Positions 38,911 to 49,581 of a stretch of 64,000 nucleotides of DNA are shown here, in pieces. Every line of letters begins with the position of its first letter. Position 1 is the stretch's first letter. A program made the translations under genes and the position numbers. The notes beneath the pieces are model-generated. The model did not search any database, was not told the DNA's origin, and saw only the letters and a program-made list of their open reading frames with translations. This stretch comes from Anodontia alba (Eukaryota > Mollusca > Bivalvia > Lucinida > Lucinidae): positions 39,377,529-39,441,528 of the forward strand of contig OZ024837.1 in NCBI GenBank assembly GCA_964016985.1, written 5' to 3'.

Positions 38911-39358
38911 GACCAGCCTTTAGTCATGATTTTTTTCTTTTGGTTTTAAGTGGATTATCAAACAGGATTATGAGAAAAATATTTAGTCACTGGAGACTGG
39001 AGGCAGTCTATGTGTATCCCATTGTTGCCCAAAAATATATTGTGAAAACAGGAGTACATGTGTTCAAGTGTCTATATTATCATGGGGTCGTTCAGAATGT
39101 TTTCAGGGTTTTTTTAACCAAGTTTACAATTTGTTTGCTGCTTCTAAAAATCCTTTTACTACATTTCACAAACCTGTCTTAATGCGCTAAATGCCGTGTT
39201 TTTTTGCATGATTAGAGAGTCGTCAAAATAAATAGTGTTCTTATTTCTACAAACAAAAAAAGAAAAAAAAAAGAAAAAAAATCATAAAAAAGAAAACAGT
39301 AAAATATTAGTATATTAAGTTAAGAAAAGTTCTTTTTTTTCTAGAGGTCTGAATATGT

Positions 39359-39635
39359 CATCACGAAAACATGCCTATATAATTTTGACCCCCTTAAACC
39401 CCACTTTTATATAGTAAAACTGGGGTTTACAGGGGTGTACATTATTTTTCTTATTTCTGATCAAAACATAGATTGTGGGTACTCATTAGAACCGCCTCGT
39501 AGAGGAGGTTTTAACGAGTACCCACAATCTATGTTTTGAGCAGAAACATGAAAAATATCAATCTTTTTATCTGAAAATTTTCATTTTTTGGTGATAAAAT
39601 TTTCAGTATGTTTGAATAGGCATGTTTTCGTAATG
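39359..39635 (+). mobile_element. Family A MITE
   Basis: Complete; core GCCTCGTAGAGGAGGTTTT is mutated in one arm. Confidence 0.9.
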
Positions 39636-39788
39636 ATACTTATACAGAAGTGTTAATATAATGAATGGACAACAAAAACCAAGATGTGACTTTGCAAATG
39701 AGTAGGATGATCTGGTGATGTGCGCCGTTTCAGTAATAGCCGAACAAATAATAATCAATAGGCTTCGCAACATACTGGTACATGTATG

Positions 39789-40066
39789 CATTACGAAAAC
39801 ACGCCTATTCAAATATACTGAAAATTTTCCCACCAAAAAATGAAAAATTTTAGGTAAAAATTCTGGTATTTTTCATATTTTTGCTCGAAACATAGATTGT
39901 AGGTACTCGTTAGAACCGCCTCGTCGAGGCGGTTCTAACGAGTACCCACAATCTCTGTTTTTGAACAGAAATAAGAAAAATAATGTATACCCCTGTAAAC
40001 TCCAGTTTTACTATATAAAAATGGGGTTTAAGGGGGTCAAAATTATATAGGCATGTTTTCGTGATG
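39789..40066 (-). mobile_element. Family A MITE
   Basis: Complete reverse copy; inverted relative to the copy 150 bases away. Confidence 0.92.
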
Positions 40067-40182
40067 GAACGCTTTGTTTGTTTCTCGATACTCATGGATA
40101 CATGTACAAGAATAACTCAGTTCCTCCAATATTACATGCAAGCTATTAACAATTTGAATGAGAAAAGTAGTTTAACAGAACA

Positions 40183-40231
<49 letters not shown>
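40183..40231. repeat. (GA)n microsatellite
   Basis: Followed by a G-rich run (40231-40247). Confidence 0.97.
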
Positions 40232-40239
<8 letters not shown>

Positions 40240-40249
40240 AGGGGGAGTA

Positions 40250-40865
40250 ATTGAAATAGTTACTTAGTATTAACATATACGTGTATCATAGAAACATTAC
40301 AGTAAATTAAAACGACAGCTTTTAACGATATACACTGGTACAAATTTCAGTAGATTATACGGTAAATACTAACAACTGGTTGCTAGCGCCTTTACCGCAT
40401 TTTTTACGGGGGCTCGTAGAATTTTTTTTTTTCGTAGGAATTACCTCGTAGGATGGGGTAAGGACGTCACTTATGCATACGGTGCCTTTTCTCACATTCC
40501 TACTATGTTCTTTACGTTACCTACCTTGCCCTATCATGAAAATATACGGTACATTTACTGACAGCCAGTTGCCAGTATTAAGCGTAATATATACGGGATC
40601 TTTTTACAGTGCACATAAGGCCTTCGTAATCTAAAAGGTAATTAAATCTCTCCGGATCTTCCGACTAGAGAGAGTTTGCATATTTCAAATTTGTTTTCAA
40701 ATAACTCTAAAATATGAAATAAAAAAAGTTATTGCAAACAATAAAGTGGAAAACAAAAATAGACTTTAAAAGTATCATATCCTCGGCAGTGTAATAGAAC
40801 ATGTTACAAGAACGATACGTACATATTATAAACTACACCCTGTACATGTACATGTACCATACCAT
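40250..40865. other. Intergenic DNA, possible old inverted-repeat element
   Basis: ACGGTAAATACTAACAACTGGTTGC (split: ACGGTAAATACTAACAAC, TGGTTGC) near 40360 is partly inverted by CAGCCAGTTGCCAGTATTAAGCG near 40560. No gene seen. Confidence 0.35.
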
Positions 40866-40868
40866 ATC

Positions 40869-41146
40869 CATTACGAAAACACGCCTATTCAAATATACTG
40901 AAAATCTGACTACCAAAAAATGAAAATTTTCCGATGAAAAATACTAATATTTTTCATATTTTTGTTCAAAACATAGATTGTGGGTACTCGTTAGAACCGC
41001 CTCGCCGAGGCGGTTCTAACGAGTACCCACAATCTATGTTTTGAGCAGAAATAAGAAAAATAATGTATACCCCTGTAAACCCCAGTTTTACTCTATAAAA
41101 GTGGGGTTTAAGGGGGTCAAAATTATATAGGTATGTTTTCGTGATG
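40869..41146 (-). mobile_element. Family A MITE, near-consensus
   Basis: Complete reverse copy with a perfect core palindrome; a good reference copy of the family. Confidence 0.93.
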
Positions 41147-41219
41147 GAAGACATAAATGTTGCTATTATTTACAGGTATATTACATATATACGTATAATT
41201 GTATGTAATGGACACTGAC

Positions 41220-41530
41220 ACAGATGGGAGTCAAGTCTATCAATCAAATTTTACCTCCTTTTAGAAAAAGGTTCTACCTTGAATGGAGAGAACCCTGTAC
41301 CCTGTTTAAGCAAATATTCTTTATTTTTAGAGAAGTCCATTTTCAGCAGGATGTTGGTGTATAGAAAAGGAACATGAAGTTATAAAAGTTATCTCCCTGG
41401 TATAAATATTATCTCCTTTAAAGCTAAGAATTTGCTCCCCTCGCTTTTTAGAGTAGACTCCTTTTTTTGAAGGGTCTTGATGTTCAATAAAGGAGACAGG
41501 ATGTCACAAAAGTTGTCTCCCTTTATGCAA
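41220..41530. mobile_element. Family N repeat
   Basis: TTTTAGAAAAAGGTTCTACC, TCGCTTTTTAGAGTAGACTC and AAAGTTGTCTCCCTTTATGC words. Confidence 0.5.
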
Positions 41531-41694
41531 AGAAGACAAGAAAAATACCAGATTTGCGTTCAGAAGTGCAAACTGATCGCGAACGGATTTTATCCGAATC
41601 ACGAGCGCCGACTGGAACAGGTTTGAGAGTGTCTTGCACTTTTGGTCGTAGCTATTTACCTAAACACTTTCAGTCCTGTAGACCAAGGCAGACA

Positions 41695-41768
41695 CTTTAG
41701 CAAACAGTGTAGATCCAGATGAGACGGCTTATTATGAGCCGTCTCATCAGGATCTACACTGTTTGCGA
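41695..41768. mobile_element. Family D hairpin element
   Basis: TTTAGCAAACAGTGTAGATC CAGATGAGACGGCT / AGCCGTCTCATCAGGATCTACACTGTTTGC, a near-perfect hairpin (quoted in pieces). Confidence 0.8.
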
Positions 41769-41889
41769 TTTGGTTTTGATTTTTCACTGAAACCCCTATT
41801 TGAAACAATGGTTCTTCCCAGTTTCAAAGACAGAAAGAATCACTTCAGCTATTATTCAGGGGTGAAAGGTTTAAATTGGAATAAATTAG

Positions 41890-42260
41890 GATATACTTTT
41901 AACCCACAGCAGACTGAATGAACTCTCCCACACTATATATTGGAAGATTCTAATCTCGATTTTAGGTTTGTCAGGCTTTGTGATTTAGATATTCCGGGAG
42001 GAAATAGTTGAATTATTTGCAGAGAGTGGAGACCCTGATCAGATGCCACCGTCTGATCTGGTTTTTCACTGTTTGCCAATTACTCTTTAAGGGGTACACA
42101 TACTACAATGGGTTATACATCGGTGATTTCTACCAGCAATGCGCCATCAAAATATAGTGTAACCGCGCTATGTGAGAATTTATCTTCTGAGCCTATACGG
42201 ACAGCAAAAGACAAGATCAAACTGCCCAGATGCACAATATGATCATGACAGTTGCTACAG
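41890..42260. mobile_element. Longer family D element followed by a family E fragment
   Basis: GACTGAATGAACTCTCCCAC at the left, then GCAGAGAGTGGAGACCCTGA, TTTGCCAATTACTCTTTAAG and TACAATGGGTTATAC. GATCATGACAGTTGC ends the E fragment. Confidence 0.5.
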
Positions 42261-42409
42261 TTTAAAGAATTATTGATAACTGTGGAATAAAATATGAAAT
42301 GCTGAAATGCCCGATTAGACCGTTTAACTCAACTGAGCAATCATCATCTCTTCTGTTCGCATCTGAGCCGAAGTCACTTTTTCTTATGGCCAGGCTAATT
42401 ATTATCATA

Positions 42410-42840
42410 TAGACCTGGCAAAACGTTTAAGTCTTCAAAGTCTTAAAGTGCTTAACAAAATGTGTATATGTAGTAGACAACATTTTTATTTTTTATTTTC
42501 AGAGGAAACAAGTCTTGATATTTCATATGAGTCGTGTTTCAGACAAAATAATTCTTGGCAAACGAGTCACATGAAATGTCAAGACTTGACTGGCGCTTTA
42601 ATGTTCAAAACAGATGTCGGTTGTTCTCTTTCCTCTATATGTTTACATGCACATACCAGATTTGTTTATCTGTTGAAAACGGAAAGCAGCATTCTTACTT
42701 CAGACGATTGGACAGTTAATGCAAATACCGTGAACCCTCGATACAACGACGGTATTTTTTTTCTCAAAGACGTTGTCATTAAAATGAATTTGCTATTGTA
42801 CAGCTTACTTAATGAGCAGATTGATATGTAAGAAAAGTCT
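42410..42840. other. Open stretch with internal inverted repeat
   Basis: A 127-codon frame (42448-42831, +) overlaps the inverted words AAGTCTTGATATTTCATATG and CATGAAATGTCAAGACTT. No protein family is recognised and I do not call a gene. Confidence 0.3.
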
Positions 42841-42841
42841 T

Positions 42842-43068
42842 GTTTTCCTCATAGAACATATGTTTTGGATATTTGTCGGAATTGCAGGCATTCAAACAAA
42901 TATCCAAACATATGTTGCCATAAAATATCCAATAGATCGTACACCATCTTGCGTAATTTGTGACAACTTGTTACCTCATAAGCGAAGGTTTCGTGAGAGT
43001 CAAACAGTCATTATAAGGAATTTTGTCTTTGTATCGAGTGTCGGTGTAAAGAGGATTGTCTGTATGTA
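42842..43068 (-). mobile_element. Family P MITE
   Basis: Reverse order: CATATGTTTTGGATATTTGT / ACAAATATCCAAAACATATG (one base apart from perfect), then TGTCGGTGTAAAGAGGATTGTCTGTA at the right. No family A insertion in this copy. Confidence 0.65.
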
Positions 43069-43469
43069 GCCATGGTTGCGGAAGTGGCCATACATGTAAC
43101 TGGTTGTTTGGAGGACATATGGTTTGTTCTAACTAACATTGAAACGTTGGTATACATACACATGTATATAAACTCGACATATTCTAGAGAACCCTGTCTG
43201 TGGCTTTTAACCTTTACCACTTCTGGGCTAATCTAGCAGACGACAAATTAGTGATATGCTTTTCTTATTTTTCCAAATAAAAAACAAAAAAATCAAACAA
43301 AACTAAAAAAGGATTTGACATTTTCCTGTAAATTGTCTCCAACGAAAACCCGTTCTTTTTTGTTTTTTGTGGAAAAATAAAAATAAATCAATTTGTAGAC
43401 TGCAGAAAATTCTAACTTTAAAGACATCTGCAATTTGACGTATGTACAATGCAGTGCATAGATATTTAT

Positions 43470-43807
43470 ACAGTCAACTCTCGTTATCTCGAACTCGCTT
43501 ATCTCGAATAACCGCTTATCTCGAAGTGTGAATCTGGTCCCCGTTTTCACACAGAGATCTACCAATAGGCAACAAAATATTGTGGAAAAAGAGGAGAAAT
43601 TGCTCCTAAAGTGCAATTTCTTCTCTTTTTCCAAAATATTTTTAATATATCTCTAACTTGGGAACCAAATTGAAGATTCATTCTGTTAAAGGCGGTTGTT
43701 CGATTAATTGTTTTCCTCAGGTCCGCAAACCTGATATGTCGAAGTACGGATATCTCGAAGTGTTTCATACAGTCCCTTGGATTTCGAGATAACGAGAGTC
43801 GACTGTA
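43470..43807 (+). mobile_element. Family B MITE
   Basis: ACAGTCAACTCTCGTTATCT to GAGAGTCGACTGTA; hairpin GAGAAATTGCTCCTAAAGTG with one arm mutated. Confidence 0.9.
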
Positions 43808-43859
43808 TATTCTGTATGTGTTGCCGAAGATACATAATAGGGGGGATCGCTACATAGTT

Positions 43860-44290
43860 AAGGCAGTCAACTGTCTAAATTTTTACTCCCTGTTCTAAAA
43901 TGTAAGAATTTGTTCCTGTTCTGTCATTTTAGGGTAGTTACCTTTTCAGAATGAAAATTACAGGAAGTTACGCGTTTCTCTGTATAAAAATGGCGGAAAA
44001 TCACCAAGGGTATTAAATTCTTTTAAACGCTGCATAATCGCAGTTGCACAACTTCCGTTTCCGCATACTGTATGGCGTTGTGGCATTATCTCATCACAGC
44101 AGTGTCGTTTTGTAATAAATCTTTTGCATGCTCAGCAAAAATCAAGTTAAGGGGAACTGATACAATTTCAAAGAATTGGTCCTTTGAAATAGTGTTCCCT
44201 TCTGAAAAAGGTCTTCTTCTAAAAAAGAAACAAACGAAAATGCTCCCCTTGAGATCATATTCTTTCCTTTAAGAGTAGACGCCATTTAAG
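43860..44290. mobile_element. Family N repeat downstream of the receptor
   Basis: TTTTTACTCCCTGTTCTAAA, TTTTAGGGTAGTTACC and TTTAAGAGTAGACGCCATTT words. This is the region 3' of the receptor stop; no exact AATAAA was seen close to the stop. Confidence 0.4.
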
Positions 44291-44382
44291 AAGTGGATTG
44301 GTGTATAGGAAAGCAAACAGTTATCCAGAAAAAAAATTCTCCTTGTCAAAAAGGGAATGCCTATCAACTTCATATATTTACT

Positions 44383-45576
44383 TCAAGCCGTCCGATTATT
44401 TTCTTGTGTTTCAGTGAATATCTCCATTGTTATATTTGTGCAAGTCGCAATCGAATCTTGAGATGCATTCATATTCTCAACTATTGAATCTTGCGTCCCT
44501 CTTCTTCTGGTGACAGGTGTGTCGACAGTTCCGGTACTGGAGTCTCCCTCTGAAGCCTCTTTACCGAACATGCGCATTAAGCTATTCCGAAATGGCTTGG
44601 ACATAAAAGCGTAAATGCATGGATTAATACAATTGTTTACCAAGAAAAGCAGATGAGCTATACTTCTGAAGTAAGATTTTACACTCCTAGATGGGTATTT
44701 GACCTCATCAACAACGTCAATTATACCGAATATCATTCTTGGCAGCGGAAGTAATGTTGCACAAACAATGATGACGACAATAATTTTGCTCATGCGCGCT
44801 ACTGACTTCCGTACAAGCGCGTTGTCTGAATGGTGTGAAGTCTTCTTCACCAGCTTCACTTTCATAATATGGAGTGTTATAGTTACAAGAAGAGGTAAAA
44901 AATAAATTATAATCCAGAGTCCCAAGAATATCAAAACAGATTTTCGTGGTCTTGTGTTTGTTAATCTAATTATTAAAGTGAAAATTCCGCGTATAATAAA
45001 CCCTAAAACCCAAACGCTGACAGACATCAGAATGATTCTTTTCAACGTGAGGTAGGCCTGTGATTTGATTGGATAAACAAGTATTATGTATCTTAATACA
45101 GCCATTAGAGCCACGTGACCATTTGCACTGAACCATGTTACGCCCAGGAAAAACGCAAATACATGCCCTCTTATTTGAGAAGGTAATGTACATGTAACCC
45201 GTCGAATAACCAGTTCATATGTCAACGTTAAATTTAAAAGCAGAAATGCAGAATCGGCAAATGCTAAACAGGCAATTCCAACAAATGTATTACTGCGCAA
45301 CTTCCGGTCTTTGATTACCCGGATGATTACAATAATATTGGCTATAATGCCAAGAACCAGACACATTTCAATAGCACTAAAGACACATGCGTCAGTGCAA
45401 GACCCACATGGTCGCCTTCTTCTGCCGCCAGGAATCGACTTTGTTCTCTCAACACATTCTTCAAGAAAAGTTGAATTTATAAAAGTTACATTGTCAGAGC
45501 GTATTCGCGGTCGAACGCACTTTCCTCTTGTTCTGTTCATCTTCGCGAATTCATTACCCTCTTCGGAAGCACTCAT
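44383..45576 (-). CDS. Orphan class A (rhodopsin-like) G-protein-coupled receptor, 397 aa
   Basis: This is an uninterrupted frame with seven hydrophobic helices at the plasma membrane. Landmarks: N80 in GIIANIIVI (helix 1), LAFAD with D108 (helix 2), C129 before helix 3, LRY 161-163 in place of DRY, W189 (helix 4), P228 in FLPLLVTITL (helix 5), CATLLPLP 272-279 (helix 6), NPCIY 318-322 (helix 7), followed by a short amphipathic KPFRNSLMRMFG. The N-terminus carries N-glycosylation sites at N14, N29 and N34 and several cysteines. The C-tail is Ser/Thr-rich. An in-frame TAG two codons before the ATG supports the start. The pattern fits a peptide-type receptor, but ligand and subfamily cannot be told from the sequence. 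Confidence 0.92.
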   Translation of the reverse strand: MSASEEGNEFAKMNRTRGKCVRPRIRSDNVTFINSTFLEECVERTKSIPGGRRRRPCGSCTDACVFSAIEMCLVLGIIANIIVIIRVIKDRKLRSNTFVGIACLAFADSAFLLLNLTLTYELVIRRVTCTLPSQIRGHVFAFFLGVTWFSANGHVALMAVLRYIILVYPIKSQAYLTLKRIILMSVSVWVLGFIIRGIFTLIIRLTNTRPRKSVLIFLGLWIIIYFLPLLVTITLHIMKVKLVKKTSHHSDNALVRKSVARMSKIIVVIIVCATLLPLPRMIFGIIDVVDEVKYPSRSVKSYFRSIAHLLFLVNNCINPCIYAFMSKPFRNSLMRMFGKEASEGDSSTGTVDTPVTRRRGTQDSIVENMNASQDSIATCTNITMEIFTETQENNRTA

Positions 45577-45701
45577 ATTCTACAACCTAGTAGTTGTACA
45601 TGGTTGTGCCACAACAATGAATAAGAAACACCGTTGCCTTGTAAACTAAGATTATAATCTGAAAATAAAAAAAGAAGCCATATAGTAGAAAAAAAGACAA
45701 A

Positions 45702-45702
<1 letters not shown>

Positions 45703-45741
<39 letters not shown>
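45703..45741. repeat. Poly-A tract
   Basis: About 38 A residues, 130 bases upstream of the receptor start codon (T-run on the coding strand). Confidence 0.97.
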
Positions 45742-45745
<4 letters not shown>

Positions 45746-45833
45746 GTACTTTCTGACATTTGAGCCCAACGAAGACTCAGGTCTGCCTTTGCTTTCTCAC
45801 AGATTTATCATTCTTCGATATCTCATTACGAAA

Positions 45834-46106
45834 ACATGCCTATTCAAATATATTGAAAATTTTATAATAAAAAAAAAGGAAAATTTTCAGATAAAAAATT
45901 CTGATTTTATTTTTCATATTTCTGCTCAAAACATAGTCTGTGGTTACTCGTTAGAACCGCCTCGGTGAGGCGGTTCTAACGAGTACCCACAATCTATGTT
46001 TTTGAGCAGAAATAAGAAAATAATGTACACCCTGTTTTCCTTAAGTTTTACTATATAAAAGTGGGGTTTAAGGGGGTCAAAATTATACAGGCGTGTTTTC
46101 ATGATG
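45834..46106 (-). mobile_element. Family A MITE
   Basis: Complete reverse copy about 260 bases upstream of the receptor start codon. Confidence 0.9.
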
Positions 46107-46253
46107 TGCATGAAGCTTTGCATCCTTAGTTATGCAATACACACCCAATGAAGATTCTTAATCAGACTGTGGCTTATTGATATTTTCCAAGCTAGTAAGT
46201 AAACAGAGGGATGCTGACGAGCAGTATCCGTTGATAATTCTGGATTTGTTTTC

Positions 46254-46533
46254 CATTACGAAAACAAGCCTATTCAAATATATAGAAAATTTTACCACTA
46301 AATAAAATGAAAATTTTCATATAAAAATTCTGATATTTTTTATATTTCTGCTCAAAACATAGATTGTGGGTATTCGTTAGAACCGCCTCGGTGAGGCGGT
46401 TCTAACGAGTACCCACAGTCTATGTTTTTAAGCAGAAATCAGAAAAATAATGTATACCCCTGTAAACCCCAGTTTTACTATATAAAAGTGGGGTATAAGG
46501 GGGTCACAATTATATAGGCATGTTTTCGTGATG
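46254..46533 (-). mobile_element. Family A MITE
   Basis: Complete reverse copy, same orientation as its neighbour 150 bases away. Confidence 0.9.
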
Positions 46534-46539
46534 CTGTGT

Positions 46540-47150
46540 TGTGTACTCGCATCTGTAGAAACTGCTTCGTTTAAATTCGTTTAAATAAGTACCCAAAACA
46601 TTTAATTTATTTAGAACTAGTGATATTATCCCACACTTTCGTCACATATAATGCACCAAATTAGAAATATTGCAAAACTGACCTTATTTTCATTTATTTA
46701 TTTATTTATTATTATTATTTTTTTTTTTTTTTTTTTCCGAAATTTACTGTATTCATGGTTTACGTGATTTTGTGTGTTCTTTGTTTCCAAACGCCATCTT
46801 TTTTGAATTATCTAGTGCTCTGAACCTCTCTCGAGATTTGTTTATATTAGATCTCAAATTTCATTTAGACTTGGGTCTTCTTCAGTTTATACATTGCTAA
46901 ATGATAGTTATAAACATGCTACAATCCCAGTGCAAACGGAAAATCCCTCTTTTTAATTGTGTGACTGGACAAACATGTAAAATGCAACGCATATTTAGAT
47001 AAGCCTAATAAAATAAAAAATCCTTAGACTTAACCGCTTATACAACATTGAGCAAAAAAAAAAAAAAGAAAAAAAAAAAAAGAAACGAAAAAAAAAAAAA
47101 AAAAAAAAAAGAAAGATATACATATAGTTGTGTATAACTGTATCCAATGA
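46540..47150. other. Unassigned DNA with T-rich and A-rich tracts
   Basis: ATTT/T tract 46690-46736 and A-rich tract 47054-47110. GTACTCGCATCTGTAGAAAC near 46553 is a decayed hairpin core. No gene seen. Confidence 0.5.
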
Positions 47151-47154
47151 GTCT

Positions 47155-47430
47155 CATCACGAAAACATACCTATATAATTTTGACCCCCTTAAACCCCAC
47201 TTTTATATAGTAAAACTGGGGTCTGCAGGGGTACAAGGTATTTTTCTTATTTCTGCTCAAAACATAGATTGTGGGTACTCGTTAGAACCGCCTCGCCGAG
47301 GCGGTTCTAACGAGTACCCACAATCTATGTCTTGAGCAGAAATATGAAAAATATCAGTTTTTTATCTGAAAATTTTAAATTTTTGGAGGATGAATTTTCT
47401 ATATATTTGAATAGGCGTGTTTTCGTAATG
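47155..47430 (+). mobile_element. Family A MITE
   Basis: Complete with perfect core. Confidence 0.92.
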
Positions 47431-47512
47431 ACATGCAGACAACGAAGACCATGATTCACTCACTGGTCTGAATAAACTTTGATACATGTACTTCAGGTAT
47501 TGCCAATTTTAT

Positions 47513-47772
47513 CGTCACGAAAACACGCCTCTATGGTTTTGACCCCCTTAAAACCCACTTTTATGTAGTTAAGCTGGGGTTTACAGGGTTATACATTACT
47601 TTTTTTTTATTCCTGCTCAAACAAAATAGATTGTGAGTACTCGTTAGAACCGCCTCGACTGTGGGTACTCGCTAGAACCGCCTCGTCGAAGCGGTTCTAC
47701 CGAGTACCCATAATCTACATTTTGAGTAGAAATGTGAAATAAATATCATTTTTTATCTGAAAACTTTATTTG
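47513..47772 (+). mobile_element. Family A MITE, 3'-truncated, with repeated core arm
   Basis: The left arm occurs twice (GATTGTGAGTACTCG near 47628 and ACTGTGGGTACTCG near 47658). The element stops at GAAAACTTT and is joined directly to a family C end. Confidence 0.8.
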
Positions 47773-47815
47773 TAAACGAGCCATCAGTGTTCGAGCTATT
47801 GAGGTTTGACTGTAT
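47773..47815 (+). mobile_element. Family C 3' end fragment
   Basis: GTAAACGAGCCATCAGTGTT CGAGCTATTGAGGTTTGACTGTA (quoted in two parts) matches the right end of the 36242 copy. Confidence 0.7.
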
Positions 47816-47877
47816 ATATGTATACATGCAGACTGTGCTGCATCACTGGGCAATGTGGTTCTTTACTGTTCGTATAT

Positions 47878-48192
47878 ACAGTTGACCCTCGCTATCTAGA
47901 CCTCGCTTATCTCCAATAACCGCTTCTCTCGAAGTGAAAATCTGGTCCCTGCCTAAACGTGAAAATCTAACAACATGTTTGAAATATTGTGGAAAAAAGG
48001 AGCAATTTCTCCTCTTTTCCACAATTTTCAATATATCTGTAACTTCAAGCGTCCAATTACACATGTATTTGTTAAATGTGGTTAATCGAATTAGTTTTTC
48101 CTCAATTCTGCAAATCTGATATGTCGAAGTACGGATATCTCGAAGTATTTCAGGGAGTCCCTTGGAATTCGAGATAACGAGAGTCGACTGTA
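47878..48192 (+). mobile_element. Family B MITE
   Basis: ACAGTTGACCCTCGCTATCT to GAGAGTCGACTGTA; only one arm of the central hairpin remains. Confidence 0.88.
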
Positions 48193-48219
48193 CCTCAAAG
48201 ATACTTGTTCTTACCTGTT

Positions 48220-48485
48220 CTCACGACGCTGCTAAAACACGGGCCGAGTACCTTCGAATATGCGCAAAACACGCAAAATCAGATCATACTGCGCATACGC
48301 AAAGTATCATCCGGGCTTTCGCTCTCCATTCATACATTCTATAGTATCCAATAATTCTCTTAGCGGACAGTGAAGGCCTGATCAGCCTGCGCAGATGCGC
48401 AGGCTGATCTGGGCCTTCGCTGTCCGCATATGCCCGGAGATACATTGTAGCATGGTGCGACCCACATGATAGTGACTCGGGTACA
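48220..48485 (+). mobile_element. Family E repeat, full-length type
   Basis: AATATGCGCAAAACACGCAA, CTCCATTCATACATTCTATA, then the near-perfect hairpin CAGCCTGCGCA / TGCGCAGGCTG flanked by GGCCT...GGGCCTTCGCTGTCCGC. Confidence 0.75.
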
Positions 48486-48617
48486 ATGTACATGATACGT
48501 ACAGCGAAGAGAACTTACGCGTATCATCTCCGACTATATGTACATGCTGACGGATGTCCGTTTATGTAAGCGGATATTTATGAACATCTGCATACAAGCA
48601 TGAGTGCAACATTCTAT

Positions 48618-48619
<2 letters not shown>

Positions 48620-48685
<66 letters not shown>
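48620..48685. repeat. (CA)n microsatellite
   Basis: About 65 bases, followed by a G run. Confidence 0.97.
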
Positions 48686-48688
<3 letters not shown>

Positions 48689-48699
48689 GTGGGGGGGGA

Positions 48700-49060
48700 T
48701 AACTTCCTTTTTCAGCGCTGCCAGGTATATGATTGGCCCCCTTTTTTCAACAAAAAGTATGTGAATGGCCCGATTTTTCTGGATTCCTGAGTGAAAGGCC
48801 CCATTTTCCTGACATCCTGGTACATGCACATATTTTTCACTCAGAGATTTTTCAAGGCTGCTTATCCTCTTGGTATTACATGAAGTGACTGTGATATTTG
48901 TGTAATAACCAGCAAAATGTAGGTATAAAAAGTCAAAGGGCAGTATATGAATAGGTCAACATTTTGGATGATCAAGTATATGAATGGGTCCGTGTTTACG
49001 AAGGCCAGGTATATGAATGGGGTAGGTTTTGAAATACTGGCTCGCACACCCGTACCAAAA
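48700..49060. repeat. Irregular ~30-60-bp repeats around TATGAATGG
   Basis: GTATATGATTGGCCCCCTTT, GTATGTGAATGGCCCGATTT, AGTGAAAGGCCCCATTT, GTATATGAATGGGTCCGTGT and GTATATGAATGGGGTAGG are diverged copies of one short motif. Confidence 0.6.
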
Positions 49061-49083
49061 TTACCCCTAAGTTACCCTAACCA

Positions 49084-49111
49084 CCCCCCCCCCCCCTCCA
49101 CCTCCCCCGAG

Positions 49112-49142
<31 letters not shown>

Positions 49143-49149
49143 ACACATC
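49084..49149. repeat. C-run and (CA)n microsatellite
   Basis: C-rich 49084-49110, then CA 49113-49147. Confidence 0.95.
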
Positions 49150-49189
49150 GAAAGTTAAATAATTCCGAATGCTCGATGGATATATTAAA

Positions 49190-49253
49190 CACTATAACGG
49201 CGCGATAAGCCGATAACGACCCGATATAAATGCAAGCAGAATGCTAGCGTGGA
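49190..49253. mobile_element. Family K fragment
   Basis: CGATAAGCCGATAACGACCC GATATAAATGCAAGCAGAATGCTAGCGTGG matches the right half of family K. Confidence 0.55.
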
Positions 49254-49581
49254 ACTTTACTTACGAGTTGAATAAATCCATTTTGCTGATTGATAATATG
49301 TCTGTGTTTGATTTTCTATGCTTTAGTAGGCTTTTACGTCGCTTTCTACACTCTTTCAGTCATATTACTCGTAGATGCTACTTACATCTACATTGTATAT
49401 CGGCCCCTTAGGTATTGCGCCTCAGATACATTCATATGTTTAAAAAAAAAAAAACAGATAATGACAATCAATACAGACAAGGATGGACATTTAGGAGCAG
49501 TTTGGTCAGGACCTGCACGGTTCGTGTAGAGAATCTGTTCAAATTTTAAGGATGAGCACACTCGCAATAGTCATAAAAAGA

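Noticed and set aside
39910..40095. Recurring ~60-aa frames (ITKTCLYNFDPLKPHFYIVK type) at many places
   Set aside because: They are translations of the left third of family A MITEs; the peptide recurs only because the repeat does, and frames are broken in many copies.
42448..42831. 127-aa frame preceded by a good acceptor-like TTTTATTTTCAG
   Set aside because: It overlaps an inverted repeat, has no convincing donor or homology, and the residues are unremarkable.
45311..45649. 112-aa frame opposite the receptor
   Set aside because: It is the antisense shadow of the receptor coding sequence.
49268..49285. ATGGATTTATTCAACTC|GTAAGT, a possible tiny first exon
   Set aside because: Joining it to the receptor exon gives an immediate stop codon; no other partner was found.
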